This document shows, piece by piece, positions 52,011 to 59,759 of a stretch of 64,000 nt of DNA (position 1 is its first letter; every line of letters begins with the position of its first letter). The notes under the pieces were generated by a model that was not told where the DNA came from, searched no databases, and saw only the letters and a list, made by a program, of their open reading frames with translations. Source of the stretch: JAFDZW01 sp964404255 (GTDB lineage Bacteria > Bacteroidota > Ignavibacteria > Palsa-1295); assembly GCA_964404255.1 (NCBI GenBank), contig CAYOJJ010000002.1, forward strand, positions 191,438 to 255,437. Direction: 5' to 3'. The position numbers were made by a program, and so were the translations under genes.

Positions 52011-53012
52011 ATTGAGATAACCGTTGTCGAGTACGAACCGGCTGCCCATAAGCAGTTATGGGATGATTTTGTCGATCGCTCGATGAACGGTACCGTATTT
52101 CATAAACAGCAATTTTTGCAGTACCACCCTGCAGGCCGCTTTGATTTTCACCATCTGCTTTTTTTCGAAGGTAAACACCTTGTTGCCGTCTTGCCGGGAG
52201 GGTGGAAGCAGAATGGAAGCGTATATGAATCGCCCGCGGGGTCGAGCTATGGATCCTTTGTCGTAAAGGATATTAGCGCCGATACCGCTCTTGGTATCGT
52301 TGCGGCTTTTGAGAACTATGTAAGCGATCACTCCATCGCAGAGGTTTTTCTGACGAGTGCTCCGGTTATTTATCAGCCGCATATTACACAGAATCTCGAA
52401 TTCGCCCTTCTCTATAAAGGCTTTGCCTACCAGCGGCATTACATTTCCCATGCGATCGATCTGCGTCATGGTACGATACCCTTCGATCGGTTTCAGCCTA
52501 CAGCCCGCAAGCATATCCGCCGCGTGCAGCGTGAGCATCCGGAAGTAATGGTAGAAGAAGTCCCTCAGAATGATCTGGAGCGAGGGCTTGCAGAATTTTA
52601 TCCGATCCTGTTGGAAAATAAAGCGAAGTTCGGCGTCAAACCAACTCATACCCTGGAAGAACTGCTGGAATTGCATCGGCTGCTTCCCGATCTCATGAAG
52701 CTTTTTCTTGTCCGGGTAAATGACGAACCGATCGCAGGTTCGCTCTTATTTTTAGCGAATGCCCGGGTAGCGATTATTTTCTACCATATGCTGCGGTATT
52801 CCTTCGACGATTATAAACCGATCTATTTATTGATGAACAAAGTCACGTCCTGGGCTCAGGGGCATGGTTTTGCGTTTGTCGATATAGGAGTCTCGCAAGA
52901 TACCAGCGATGCTAACCCGATGACTCCGGCACTTTCACTTATTCGCTTTAAGGAGAAATTCGATTCGCGGGGTTTGCTGCGTTCAACTATGTCCAAGCGA
53001 TACCAATCGTGA
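52011..53012 (+). CDS. FemAB/GNAT-like peptidyl or acyl transferase, start codon uncertain
   Basis: The frame is open from 51867 and reads conserved FemAB-type N-terminal sequence (IIEITVVEYEPAAHKQLWDD then FVDRSMNGTVFH) upstream of the first ATG at 52083, which falls inside that block. No ATG, GTG or TTG occurs in frame between 51867 and 52083; ATT at 52011 is the best-placed candidate. Later motifs are FQPTARKHIRRVQREHP, PIAGSLLFLANARVAIIFYHMLRY and KPIYLLMNKVTSWA, typical of the GNAT-like second half of FemAB proteins that transfer aminoacyl groups. First gene of a three-gene operon with 4-base overlaps. Confidence 0.78.
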   Translation: MEITVVEYEPAAHKQLWDDFVDRSMNGTVFHKQQFLQYHPAGRFDFHHLLFFEGKHLVAVLPGGWKQNGSVYESPAGSSYGSFVVKDISADTALGIVAAFENYVSDHSIAEVFLTSAPVIYQPHITQNLEFALLYKGFAYQRHYISHAIDLRHGTIPFDRFQPTARKHIRRVQREHPEVMVEEVPQNDLERGLAEFYPILLENKAKFGVKPTHTLEELLELHRLLPDLMKLFLVRVNDEPIAGSLLFLANARVAIIFYHMLRYSFDDYKPIYLLMNKVTSWAQGHGFAFVDIGVSQDTSDANPMTPALSLIRFKEKFDSRGLLRSTMSKRYQS

Positions 53013-54145
53013 ACGTGCGCAGCTCAGAACGCCGTATCCGATTCCTGTTTCTCGGTAACCCCGATCACGATAGACGCCTGCAGCATTTTGCTTCTTTGTT
53101 CAGATCGAAAGGCTGGTCGGTTGAGATCATTTGCGGCGTGCCTGCCGGTGTTCGTCCGGCTTTGCCGAATGTTATACCTATTGAATTGCAGTATTCTCGC
53201 GGCCCGGGGCGATTTATCGAGTATCACCGAAAACTGATCTCACTGCTTCGCTCCCGGACACTTACAACCATTACCTTCTCCTGCGATCTGTATTCACTAC
53301 GCGCGGCAACGAGCACCCGATCTGCAACCGGCAAGGTTATCTATGATGCCAGGGAGATTTACACTAAGTTACCTTCGGTTGAAGGGCGTTTTGCAAGCCG
53401 AGTATGGAAGTATATAGAAGCGAAAAGCCTTTTGACAACGGATCTGGTAGTTGTGACGGCCGAGCGTGATGTGAATGCTCTACTTGAAGTACATTCCTTT
53501 CTGCCAAAAACATCGGTGGTCCGTAATATACCATGGCAGGAAACAGAAGCAGTAGCTCCAATAAATTTACATACCCATTTTGGAATAGACCTGTTAAAAA
53601 AGATACTGGTCTATATCGGTGGACTCCAAGCCGATCGTGGACTGGAAACGATCCTTCGGGTAGTGCCTGCTTTAGCTCAGGAAGTTGTAGTGGTACTCAT
53701 TGGCGATGGCAGTTTGCGTTCACACCTGGAAGAAATAGTGTTGCAACAGGCTCTTAGTACACGAGTCTTTTTTTATGGCGCGGCTGCATCTGATGACGGA
53801 ATGCGTCTTATTGCATCTGCCGACGTCGGTCTCTGCCTGATCGAGCAGCGATCGGGAAGTTATAAACTGGCCTTGCCGAGTAAAATATTCGAGTACCTCT
53901 ATGCCGGTCTTCCGGTTGTTTGTAGTGAATTGATCGCTGTCCGCGATCTTTTCCACAATTCTGAATTTATTTGTTTTGCCGACGAACATTCCGATACGTC
54001 CGTCGTAGAGGCTATCGCAACTGCACTTCGTATTTCTACCCAACCGATGGCGAAAAAGCAAATCTCTACAATTGCAAAAAATATGTTCAGCTTTCAGCAG
54101 GATGCTGAAGATTGCTACCGGTTGATAGAAAGGATGCTCGCTTGA
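53009..54145 (+). CDS. Glycosyltransferase (GT-B, family 4-like)
   Basis: 378 residues starting with GTG at 53009, which overlaps the previous stop (GTGA). The GT-B layout is visible: an N-terminal domain (FLFLGNPDHDRRLQHFASLF), a linker, and a C-terminal domain with KILVYIGGLQADRGLETILRVVPAL, VVLIGDGSLRSHLEEIV, and the donor-binding segment YKLALPSKIFEYLYAGLPVVCSE holding the conserved E. Likely adds a sugar to a surface glycan; donor and acceptor unknown. It is in one operon with the FemAB-like and EamA genes. Confidence 0.88.
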   Translation: MNVRSSERRIRFLFLGNPDHDRRLQHFASLFRSKGWSVEIICGVPAGVRPALPNVIPIELQYSRGPGRFIEYHRKLISLLRSRTLTTITFSCDLYSLRAATSTRSATGKVIYDAREIYTKLPSVEGRFASRVWKYIEAKSLLTTDLVVVTAERDVNALLEVHSFLPKTSVVRNIPWQETEAVAPINLHTHFGIDLLKKILVYIGGLQADRGLETILRVVPALAQEVVVVLIGDGSLRSHLEEIVLQQALSTRVFFYGAAASDDGMRLIASADVGLCLIEQRSGSYKLALPSKIFEYLYAGLPVVCSELIAVRDLFHNSEFICFADEHSDTSVVEAIATALRISTQPMAKKQISTIAKNMFSFQQDAEDCYRLIERMLA

Positions 54146-55011
54146 TCTATTTTTGGCTGATCCTGCAGCAAACGATCGCCAGTGTCACTCACATCGTCGG
54201 CCAAACGGCCGCTCATTCGCTCTCGCCTTTTGTACTACTTCTGTTTCGGGCAAGTATTGCTTCTATCTCCCTGTATGTGATCGTTGCTATTCGCGATCGG
54301 ACCTGGAATATTTTTTCCGGCATTACGAAAGCTGATTTCGGCAGATTGGTTGTAGTCGGCGGTTTGAATATTCTTATTAATCAGTTACTGTATCTTGAAG
54401 GGTTGCAGTACACCACTCCCGCTAATAGCGCTTTATTATATGCCCTGACCCCGGCTATTGTTTTTGTACTTGCCATTCGGGTACACTGGGAAAAAACGAA
54501 TTGGAAAAAGATAGCCGGAATTGCTGTTGCTTTTATCGGAACAGTTATTTTAATGTTTGAGCATGGAGCAAGCCTTACCTCCGAGCATACTAAAGGTAAT
54601 CTGATGATCTTTGTGGCCGTTATTGCCTGGTCGCTCTTTACCTTACTTGGCAGACCGCTGATAAAAAAATACGGGGCACTCCGGGTTACGGCGCAACACA
54701 TGACGATCGGCGCTTTGATGTATCTGCCGATAGGATTATGCTTTGTGAATGGGCCGATGGTTGCGGATTTTTCAGCAGAGATCTGGACTGAGATACTCTA
54801 TCTTGGCCTGCTGGCCTCTTCGGTAAATTATGTTCTATGGTATTATGCGCTTGGAAAGCTCGATACCAGTAAGGTTGCTATCTTTCAGAACCTTCAACCG
54901 GTGATCACTACTATTTTAGCCGTCTCCCTTGGCCGGACAGAACTTACCACCGAGCTTATCGGTGGCGGAGTCTTAGCCTTGGGAGGCATATTAATGGTAG
55001 AATACGGATAA
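54142..55011 (+). CDS. EamA (DMT) family membrane transporter
   Basis: 289 residues from TTG at 54142, which overlaps the glycosyltransferase stop as TTGA, matching the GTGA overlap one gene earlier; a TTG at 54112 would be longer. Ten helices in two homologous halves, each with an EamA pattern (FVLLLFRASIASISLYV, ... LQYTTPANSALLYALTPAIVFVLAI; second half NLQPVITTILAVSLGRTELT). Drug/metabolite exporters of this family move many small compounds; lipid-linked sugar flipping would fit the operon but is inference. Confidence 0.85.
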   Translation: MIYFWLILQQTIASVTHIVGQTAAHSLSPFVLLLFRASIASISLYVIVAIRDRTWNIFSGITKADFGRLVVVGGLNILINQLLYLEGLQYTTPANSALLYALTPAIVFVLAIRVHWEKTNWKKIAGIAVAFIGTVILMFEHGASLTSEHTKGNLMIFVAVIAWSLFTLLGRPLIKKYGALRVTAQHMTIGALMYLPIGLCFVNGPMVADFSAEIWTEILYLGLLASSVNYVLWYYALGKLDTSKVAIFQNLQPVITTILAVSLGRTELTTELIGGGVLALGGILMVEYG

Positions 55012-55013
55012 TA

Positions 55014-56414
55014 TTATTTGGCTACGGGAATTCTTACAAGTAATGGTTCGCCAAATCCATCGACTTTAACAAAATAGATACCGGATGGCAGACTGCCAAA
55101 CTCGATGGGAATTGATACTACGCCGCCCACGACTCTTCCAATAGATTGCTTATAAAGCTCTACACCGAGACTATTATAGACACGATAGGTTACTGCCGCT
55201 GCTTCCGGAGCCGATAGATGAATAATAGCAGATGCTTTTCCGATCGTTGCAACCGAGATTATTTTTGCTTTATCAGAGGTTGATTGCTCAACCCCGGCAG
55301 TTGTAATTACTTTTGCCAGTAGATACACCGGAATTCTAAATTGAGGGGCATCGGAGACGATGACGATGGAATCATTAAAAGTACCTGGTATATCTCCGGC
55401 GGTGAACCGTACTTCCAGATTCGATATCTCGTTTTCCTCCAGGGAATAGGTCTGTTGGCCCGTAGCAAGGTAGTGGTCGCTTAGAGTAGGAAAAATAGTA
55501 TTTATATGAAGTGTGCGCTCGGTATCGGTAACGTTCTTTATGGAAATAGTTAGCGGCGGTGTCTGTAACGATCCGATGGTCAATTGTCCGAAGTTAAGCG
55601 TTCTCGGGCTGACGCTTATTTGAGGAAGCAGTTCATCGGAAGAATGAATATCGGCGATTAATTGAATATAGATGATATTATCCGGTGCGGGAGCATCGCT
55701 TTGCACGGTTACCGTATCTATGTATTTGCCAAGGGCGATATTAGGATCGGCCGAACACTGAATGGTGCAGGTTCTGCTTTGACCGCTATCAAGCTGAAAA
55801 TTTCCCAATCCGACCGTTACCCTAAACGGCAGCGGGCCATTGATCACTTTACCATTAAGTTTGATTGGTTGATTGGTAATATTCTTGATCGTGAATTGTT
55901 GGGGGACAGATTGGCCGGAATATACCTTTCCGAAATTGAGCACCAATGGAGAAACCAATATTCGGGCAGCAGTATCCGGAACAAAGCCTGTACCGGAAAG
56001 GGGGATGACGATACGATCGTTCGGGGCATCGGCATTGGTCGTTACAATGATAGAATCTGAAACAGCACCGGACGTGTAAGGAGTAAAGGAAACGGTAACA
56101 ACACCCTGCTCGGTAGGTAAGAGAGAAAATCCGCCGGCGCCGCTATCGATCAAAAATGGGGATTGCGCCCCGCTTACGCTGCCTTCGAGAGCAATAATCG
56201 TATCGCTGGAATTGTATATCGTAAAAGATAGTTTTTTACTCGTACCGATAGCGATAGTTCCGAAATCAAGTTTGTGCGGGGCGATCGTAACTGAGGGAGC
56301 CGAAGTTAAAAATTGATCGGAAAAAAATGTAGGTTTGCTAAATCCGATCGATCCGAAAAGGCTGTATACTACAATAGCAATACAAGTTGCAAATAACGTT
56401 ACGTTTTTTTTCAT
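55014..56414 (-). CDS. Secreted choice-of-anchor D (ASH/HYDIN-type Ig repeat) protein with sorting domain
   Basis: 466 residues. Signal peptide at residues 1-30. Three Ig-like ASH-type repeats of about 110 residues begin PHKLDFGTIAIGTSKKLSFT, PLVLNFGKVYSGQSVPQQFT and PRTLNFGQLTIGSLQTPPLT, each with an internal D-S-I-V/T-V-x-S-D/N-A motif. The last 80 residues (AAVTYRVYNSLGVELYKQ ... SGIYFVKVDGFGEPLLVRI) form a type IX sorting domain. Such choice-of-anchor D proteins are abundant in Kapabacteria-like genomes. Role probably structural on the cell surface. Confidence 0.88.
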   Translation of the reverse strand: MKKNVTLFATCIAIVVYSLFGSIGFSKPTFFSDQFLTSAPSVTIAPHKLDFGTIAIGTSKKLSFTIYNSSDTIIALEGSVSGAQSPFLIDSGAGGFSLLPTEQGVVTVSFTPYTSGAVSDSIIVTTNADAPNDRIVIPLSGTGFVPDTAARILVSPLVLNFGKVYSGQSVPQQFTIKNITNQPIKLNGKVINGPLPFRVTVGLGNFQLDSGQSRTCTIQCSADPNIALGKYIDTVTVQSDAPAPDNIIYIQLIADIHSSDELLPQISVSPRTLNFGQLTIGSLQTPPLTISIKNVTDTERTLHINTIFPTLSDHYLATGQQTYSLEENEISNLEVRFTAGDIPGTFNDSIVIVSDAPQFRIPVYLLAKVITTAGVEQSTSDKAKIISVATIGKASAIIHLSAPEAAAVTYRVYNSLGVELYKQSIGRVVGGVVSIPIEFGSLPSGIYFVKVDGFGEPLLVRIPVAK

Positions 56415-56612
56415 TATTCCATTATTCTAAACGATCTCTTTTTTTGTAAAAAAGAAGCAGCAACGATAAGTTCTCTGGTAATCTTCTTTTTAGAGAAATA
56501 AAAAACGAGACGGTTGTCACACGGAATATCCGGCGGACGTTACATTACATATAAGAGCTATATACCGTATTTACAATGCACTACTGCTCATATAAGTACG
56601 GCCAGGCATCTA

Positions 56613-56620
56613 TAACTTTG
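56613..56620 (+). promoter_or_regulatory. -7 element TAACTTTG of the small RNA gene
   Basis: Matches TAnnTTTG and ends directly before the base-paired 5' end of the RNA at about 56621-56626. No clear -33 TTG was found at the expected distance. Confidence 0.5.
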
Positions 56621-56784
56621 ACAGGTGAGGCTTGAGAAAGAACCCGAAAGAGTCGCTCAAATAGTTATCGTGGCAACGGAAACGAGCGACTCCTTTGTGG
56701 AACTGGCAGACAGTGGCTTGCTGTAAGTCTGGGGAGTCACATAGCGAGCTTCTGCGCATCAAGCCTCTACCAGTCATTTTTTTA
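56621..56784 (+). ncRNA. Structured non-coding RNA, family unassigned
   Basis: The ends pair: AGGCTTGA (56628-56635) with TCAAGCCT (56759-56766), extended outward by G56627-C56767, GGT (56624-56626) with ACC (56769-56771), and three more pairs to 56775. Inside are a hairpin with nine-base stem GAGTCGCTC/GAGCGACTC (56650-56658, 56684-56692) and a second hairpin TGTG.ACT.CAGAC with GTCTG.AGT.CACA (56696-56711, 56727-56741). Seven T follow at 56777-56783. Promoter element, closed helix and T run define a free RNA of about 160 bases. It does not match tmRNA, SRP RNA or RNase P; its shape is more branched than 6S RNA. Confidence 0.65.
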
Positions 56785-56842
56785 TTCCGACCCAATTTCC
56801 TCCCGCCATTTCCAAAGGGCATTTCCTGCGTAATTTTGCCGA

Positions 56843-57286
56843 ATGAAATTAAAGATCAGGAGGCTCGATAGCTCCCACGATGCGGATATTACGCTTCCAT
56901 CCTATGCAACCGAACATTCTTCCGGGATCGACCTTCGCTCAAACGAAGCTGTAACGCTTGCCCCCGGGGCTTTTACCCTTGTTCCAACAGGATTAGCAAT
57001 AGAAATACCCGAAGGGTATGAAGGGCAGGTACGTCCGCGCAGCGGCCTGGCGGCAAAATATGGAGTAACCTGTCTTAATACACCCGGCACTATCGATGCC
57101 GATTACCGGGGGGAAGTGAAGGTTATCCTGATAAACCTTGGGCCGAAGGAAGTAACGTTTGCCAGAGGCGAACGCATCGCCCAGCTTATTATTGCAAAAT
57201 ATGAGCGGGTGGAGATCACCGAGGTAGAGGAATTAAGCGATACCATCCGCGGCGAAGGCGGTTTCGGACATACAGGAAGGCATTAA
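56843..57286 (+). CDS. dut: dUTP pyrophosphatase
   Basis: 147 residues, trimeric dUTPase hydrolysing dUTP to dUMP and pyrophosphate. All five motifs are present: SSGIDLRSNEAVTL (1), RPRSGLAAKYG (2), LNTPGTIDADYRGEVKVILIN (3, catalytic Asp), RGERIAQLIIAKYE (4), RGEGGFGHTGRH (5, P-loop-like tail). TAATTTTG at 56831-56838, four bases before the ATG, may be a -7 element and would give an almost leaderless mRNA. Confidence 0.97.
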   Translation: MKLKIRRLDSSHDADITLPSYATEHSSGIDLRSNEAVTLAPGAFTLVPTGLAIEIPEGYEGQVRPRSGLAAKYGVTCLNTPGTIDADYRGEVKVILINLGPKEVTFARGERIAQLIIAKYERVEITEVEELSDTIRGEGGFGHTGRH

Positions 57287-57297
57287 AAAATACCATT

Positions 57298-57588
57298 ATG
57301 GATACCATTCAGGTTGTAGCCACTATTTATGCAAAGCCCGGCTCAGAATCGTTAGTGGAGGATATATTACGGGAGCTGATCGCCCCTACAAGAGCCGAAG
57401 CGGGATGTGTTAAGTACGAATTATTTTGTAATAGCGCCAATCCTTCAGAATTTGTTTTTATTGAAGAATGGATTTCCCGCGAAGCGCTGGATGCTCATAT
57501 TAAAACCACTCATTTTATTCAGGCAGGCCAGGCTCAGGAAGGTCTGCTTGCCAAACCTACTTCGATCGTTGTACTCACCGCGTTATAA
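57298..57588 (+). CDS. Quinol monooxygenase-like (ABM domain) protein
   Basis: 96 residues: VVATIYAKPGSESLVEDILRELIAPTRAEAGCVKYELF followed by EFVFIEEWISREALDAHIKTTHF, the hallmark pattern of YgiN-like ABM proteins (strand, helix with R-x-E-x-G-C, E-x-W, H-x3-H-F). These may oxidise quinols or detoxify reactive small molecules. It is 11 bases after dut and 13 before fbp, hence co-transcribed. Confidence 0.85.
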   Translation: MDTIQVVATIYAKPGSESLVEDILRELIAPTRAEAGCVKYELFCNSANPSEFVFIEEWISREALDAHIKTTHFIQAGQAQEGLLAKPTSIVVLTAL

Positions 57589-57601
57589 TTACCTTTGAAG
57601 A

Positions 57602-58612
57602 ATGCCAAATAAAGTAATAACCATCGAGCGTCATATAGTAGAAGAAGAACGGGCTTCCAATGGCGCCACTGGCGATTTTTCAGCGCTGCTTAGAGATCTG
57701 ACCTTGGCAGTGAAGATCATTCATCGCGAAGTCATCCGGGCCGGGCTTGTCGATATCCTCGGTGCGACCCAGCGTGAGAATGTCCAGGGAGAGGTAGTAC
57801 AGAAGCTCGATGAGTTTGCGAACGATGTCATCTTTCGCGCTATGGATCATGGCGGGCATCTTTGCTGTATGGCTTCCGAAGAGAACGAAGAACTGCTGAT
57901 GATCCCGGACGAATATCCGAAAGGAAAATATGTCCTGGCCTTCGATCCGCTCGATGGTTCTTCCAATATCGATGCGAATGTTTCGATCGGTACCATCTTC
58001 TCGATCCATAAACGCTTGAGCGAGAGCGGCGACGGAGAAGTTGGCGATGTCTTACAGCCCGGCTATAAGCAAATCGCCGCAGGATATACCATCTATGGCC
58101 CATCGACAATGCTGGTGTACACCGCTGGCCGCGGAGTTTATGGATTCACGCTTGATCCTTCGGTCGGCGAATTTTTACTCTCTCACGATAATATTCGCAT
58201 CCCCGAACATAAAGGTATTTATTCGGTCAATGAAGGTAACTATAGTAAGTGGTCGCCTGAAATGAGAAGGTATATCGATTGGTGCAAAGAAGATAATCCT
58301 GAAGAAAATAAAAAAGCCTATAGTCTGCGCTATATTGGCTCGATGGTAGCCGATGTGCACCGTACCCTGTTGTATGGCGGCGTCTTTCTTTATCCCGCCG
58401 ATGTAAAAAGCAAGAAAGGAAAGTTACGGTTACTCTACGAAGCTAACCCAATGTCTTTCATTGTAGAGCAGGCTGGCGGCCGTGCTACCGATGGACTGGG
58501 GAACAGGTTACTTGACATCCAACCGACCGAACTTCACCAGCGTACGCCGCTTGTTGTCGGCAGTCCGAAAAATGTGGAAGAAGTGGAAGCCTTTTTACAA
58601 GGCAAACGCTAA
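57602..58612 (+). CDS. fbp: Fructose-1,6-bisphosphatase class I
   Basis: 336 residues. Converts fructose 1,6-bisphosphate to fructose 6-phosphate in gluconeogenesis. Metal-binding motifs are present: CMASEENEELL, then FDPLDGSSNIDANVSIGTIFSI (the signature), the YTAGRGVYGFTLDP region, and the substrate loop SKKGKLRLLYEANPMSFIVEQAGGRA. Length is as expected. Its stop abuts the convergent next gene. Confidence 0.97.
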   Translation: MPNKVITIERHIVEEERASNGATGDFSALLRDLTLAVKIIHREVIRAGLVDILGATQRENVQGEVVQKLDEFANDVIFRAMDHGGHLCCMASEENEELLMIPDEYPKGKYVLAFDPLDGSSNIDANVSIGTIFSIHKRLSESGDGEVGDVLQPGYKQIAAGYTIYGPSTMLVYTAGRGVYGFTLDPSVGEFLLSHDNIRIPEHKGIYSVNEGNYSKWSPEMRRYIDWCKEDNPEENKKAYSLRYIGSMVADVHRTLLYGGVFLYPADVKSKKGKLRLLYEANPMSFIVEQAGGRATDGLGNRLLDIQPTELHQRTPLVVGSPKNVEEVEAFLQGKR

Positions 58613-59722
58613 TCAGCGTCCGAGACACTTTTTGTATGCCGCAATGGCATCATCGAAGGTTTTTCTGATGGCCTCGTGTTCGTGCACCAGCAGGGATGTT
58701 TCCTGTTCGGCTTTCTTTACTTCGCTTTCATATTTTCTTATTTCATACACATCGGCGCGTTCGAGGGCATTGTCGTATTCTTTTTTGAGCCGGAGAGTTT
58801 TTAGATAGGTTCTCCAATAAGCGGTTTCTTTTTTAAGCAGCGAATCCTTGCTTGCGGTGATCTCGCTTAAAAATTTAACGCATTGTTCCTGCGAGGGAAG
58901 GACGATAAGTTTGAAAGGCTCGGCAAAGCGCTCCGGAACAATAAGTGGTGTACCTTCCGCATCTTCCGGCTGAACGCTCCAGATATAGGTACCACCTTCG
59001 TTCGGCAGTTTTACTTCCTGCGGCCAGATAAGCTGGGTTGTGGTCATTGTTACGCGCTCGAAGATCGGGCGATTGTTCAATAATGCCTGCTTCGGATCCT
59101 GAGAGGGAAGCTGCTCTACAAGCCGGACGCGGTAATTAACTCCCGCTGCCGGCGTTGGTACCATCGGCGACCATGTAAAGAGCTGGGTCGGCTCCAGGCC
59201 CGTCGCTATTTCTGCGCCATCGGCCGGTTGTAATAATGCCGGCATCGTAAATTTTGCGAGGAAGAACGGGGCGCATCGATTTCCAAGCTGCGTTTTCCCG
59301 TCCACCGAAACGATGGTAATGCAAAGCTCATACGTACCTTCGGGCAATATGCCGCTTCTTACGGAGCTCTGCTTCAACTCATTATTAAAAGTGATCGCAC
59401 CGGCTGGAAAAAGATCATTTGCAAAGAAGGTCCGCTGGCCAAACGGGGGAATCGTTTGAGGTGGTAATACTTCCAATCTGGTTGCCGCTACCTCCGTGCC
59501 ATTGAGGCTTAATGAGGCTTGTATCTTCACCGTTAATGCCTCGTTGCCGGTATTGATAACGAGTAATTGAGCCGTCTCACGCTGAGTCTGCCAATCGGCA
59601 AGCCGGAGGGAAGGATGCGGCGAAATCGTCAGCGTGAGCGATAACGGTTGTGCACTGGCCGCATAGGTGCAGCACAATAGCAGTAATAGAATACCGATAG
59701 GTATCGATAGTAACCGACGCAT
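58613..59722 (-). CDS. Secreted protein of unknown function, last gene of the sigma/CHAT operon
   Basis: 369 residues from the ATG at 59722 (MRRLLSIPIGILLLLLCC...ASAQ, a signal peptide); an in-frame ATG at 59758 lies one base after the CHAT stop and is possible. The N-terminal beta-rich region has LLVINTGNEALTVKIQASLS; a middle FN3/Ig-like part follows (LEPTQLFTWSPMVPTPAAGVNYRVRLVEQ, GTYIWSVQPEDAEG), similar to TANFOR-type secreted proteins. The last 90 residues are a charged coiled coil (LRLKKEYDNALERADVYEIRK...). Placement links it to the CHAT protease. Confidence 0.78.
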   Translation of the reverse strand: MRRLLSIPIGILLLLLCCTYAASAQPLSLTLTISPHPSLRLADWQTQRETAQLLVINTGNEALTVKIQASLSLNGTEVAATRLEVLPPQTIPPFGQRTFFANDLFPAGAITFNNELKQSSVRSGILPEGTYELCITIVSVDGKTQLGNRCAPFFLAKFTMPALLQPADGAEIATGLEPTQLFTWSPMVPTPAAGVNYRVRLVEQLPSQDPKQALLNNRPIFERVTMTTTQLIWPQEVKLPNEGGTYIWSVQPEDAEGTPLIVPERFAEPFKLIVLPSQEQCVKFLSEITASKDSLLKKETAYWRTYLKTLRLKKEYDNALERADVYEIRKYESEVKKAEQETSLLVHEHEAIRKTFDDAIAAYKKCLGR

Positions 59723-59759
59723 AGTATAACAACGAGAAAGATGCGTACTCTGTGACATA

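Noticed and set aside
56621..56784. Lysine or cobalamin riboswitch on the minus strand (GGTAGAGGC and GCCACTG are present)
   Set aside because: The other conserved blocks of either class are missing, and the downstream minus-strand gene is a surface protein. Promoter element and T run favour a free RNA on the plus strand.
56610..56822. Minus-strand frame of 70 residues
   Set aside because: It covers the structured RNA; base pairing explains the sequence better than coding.
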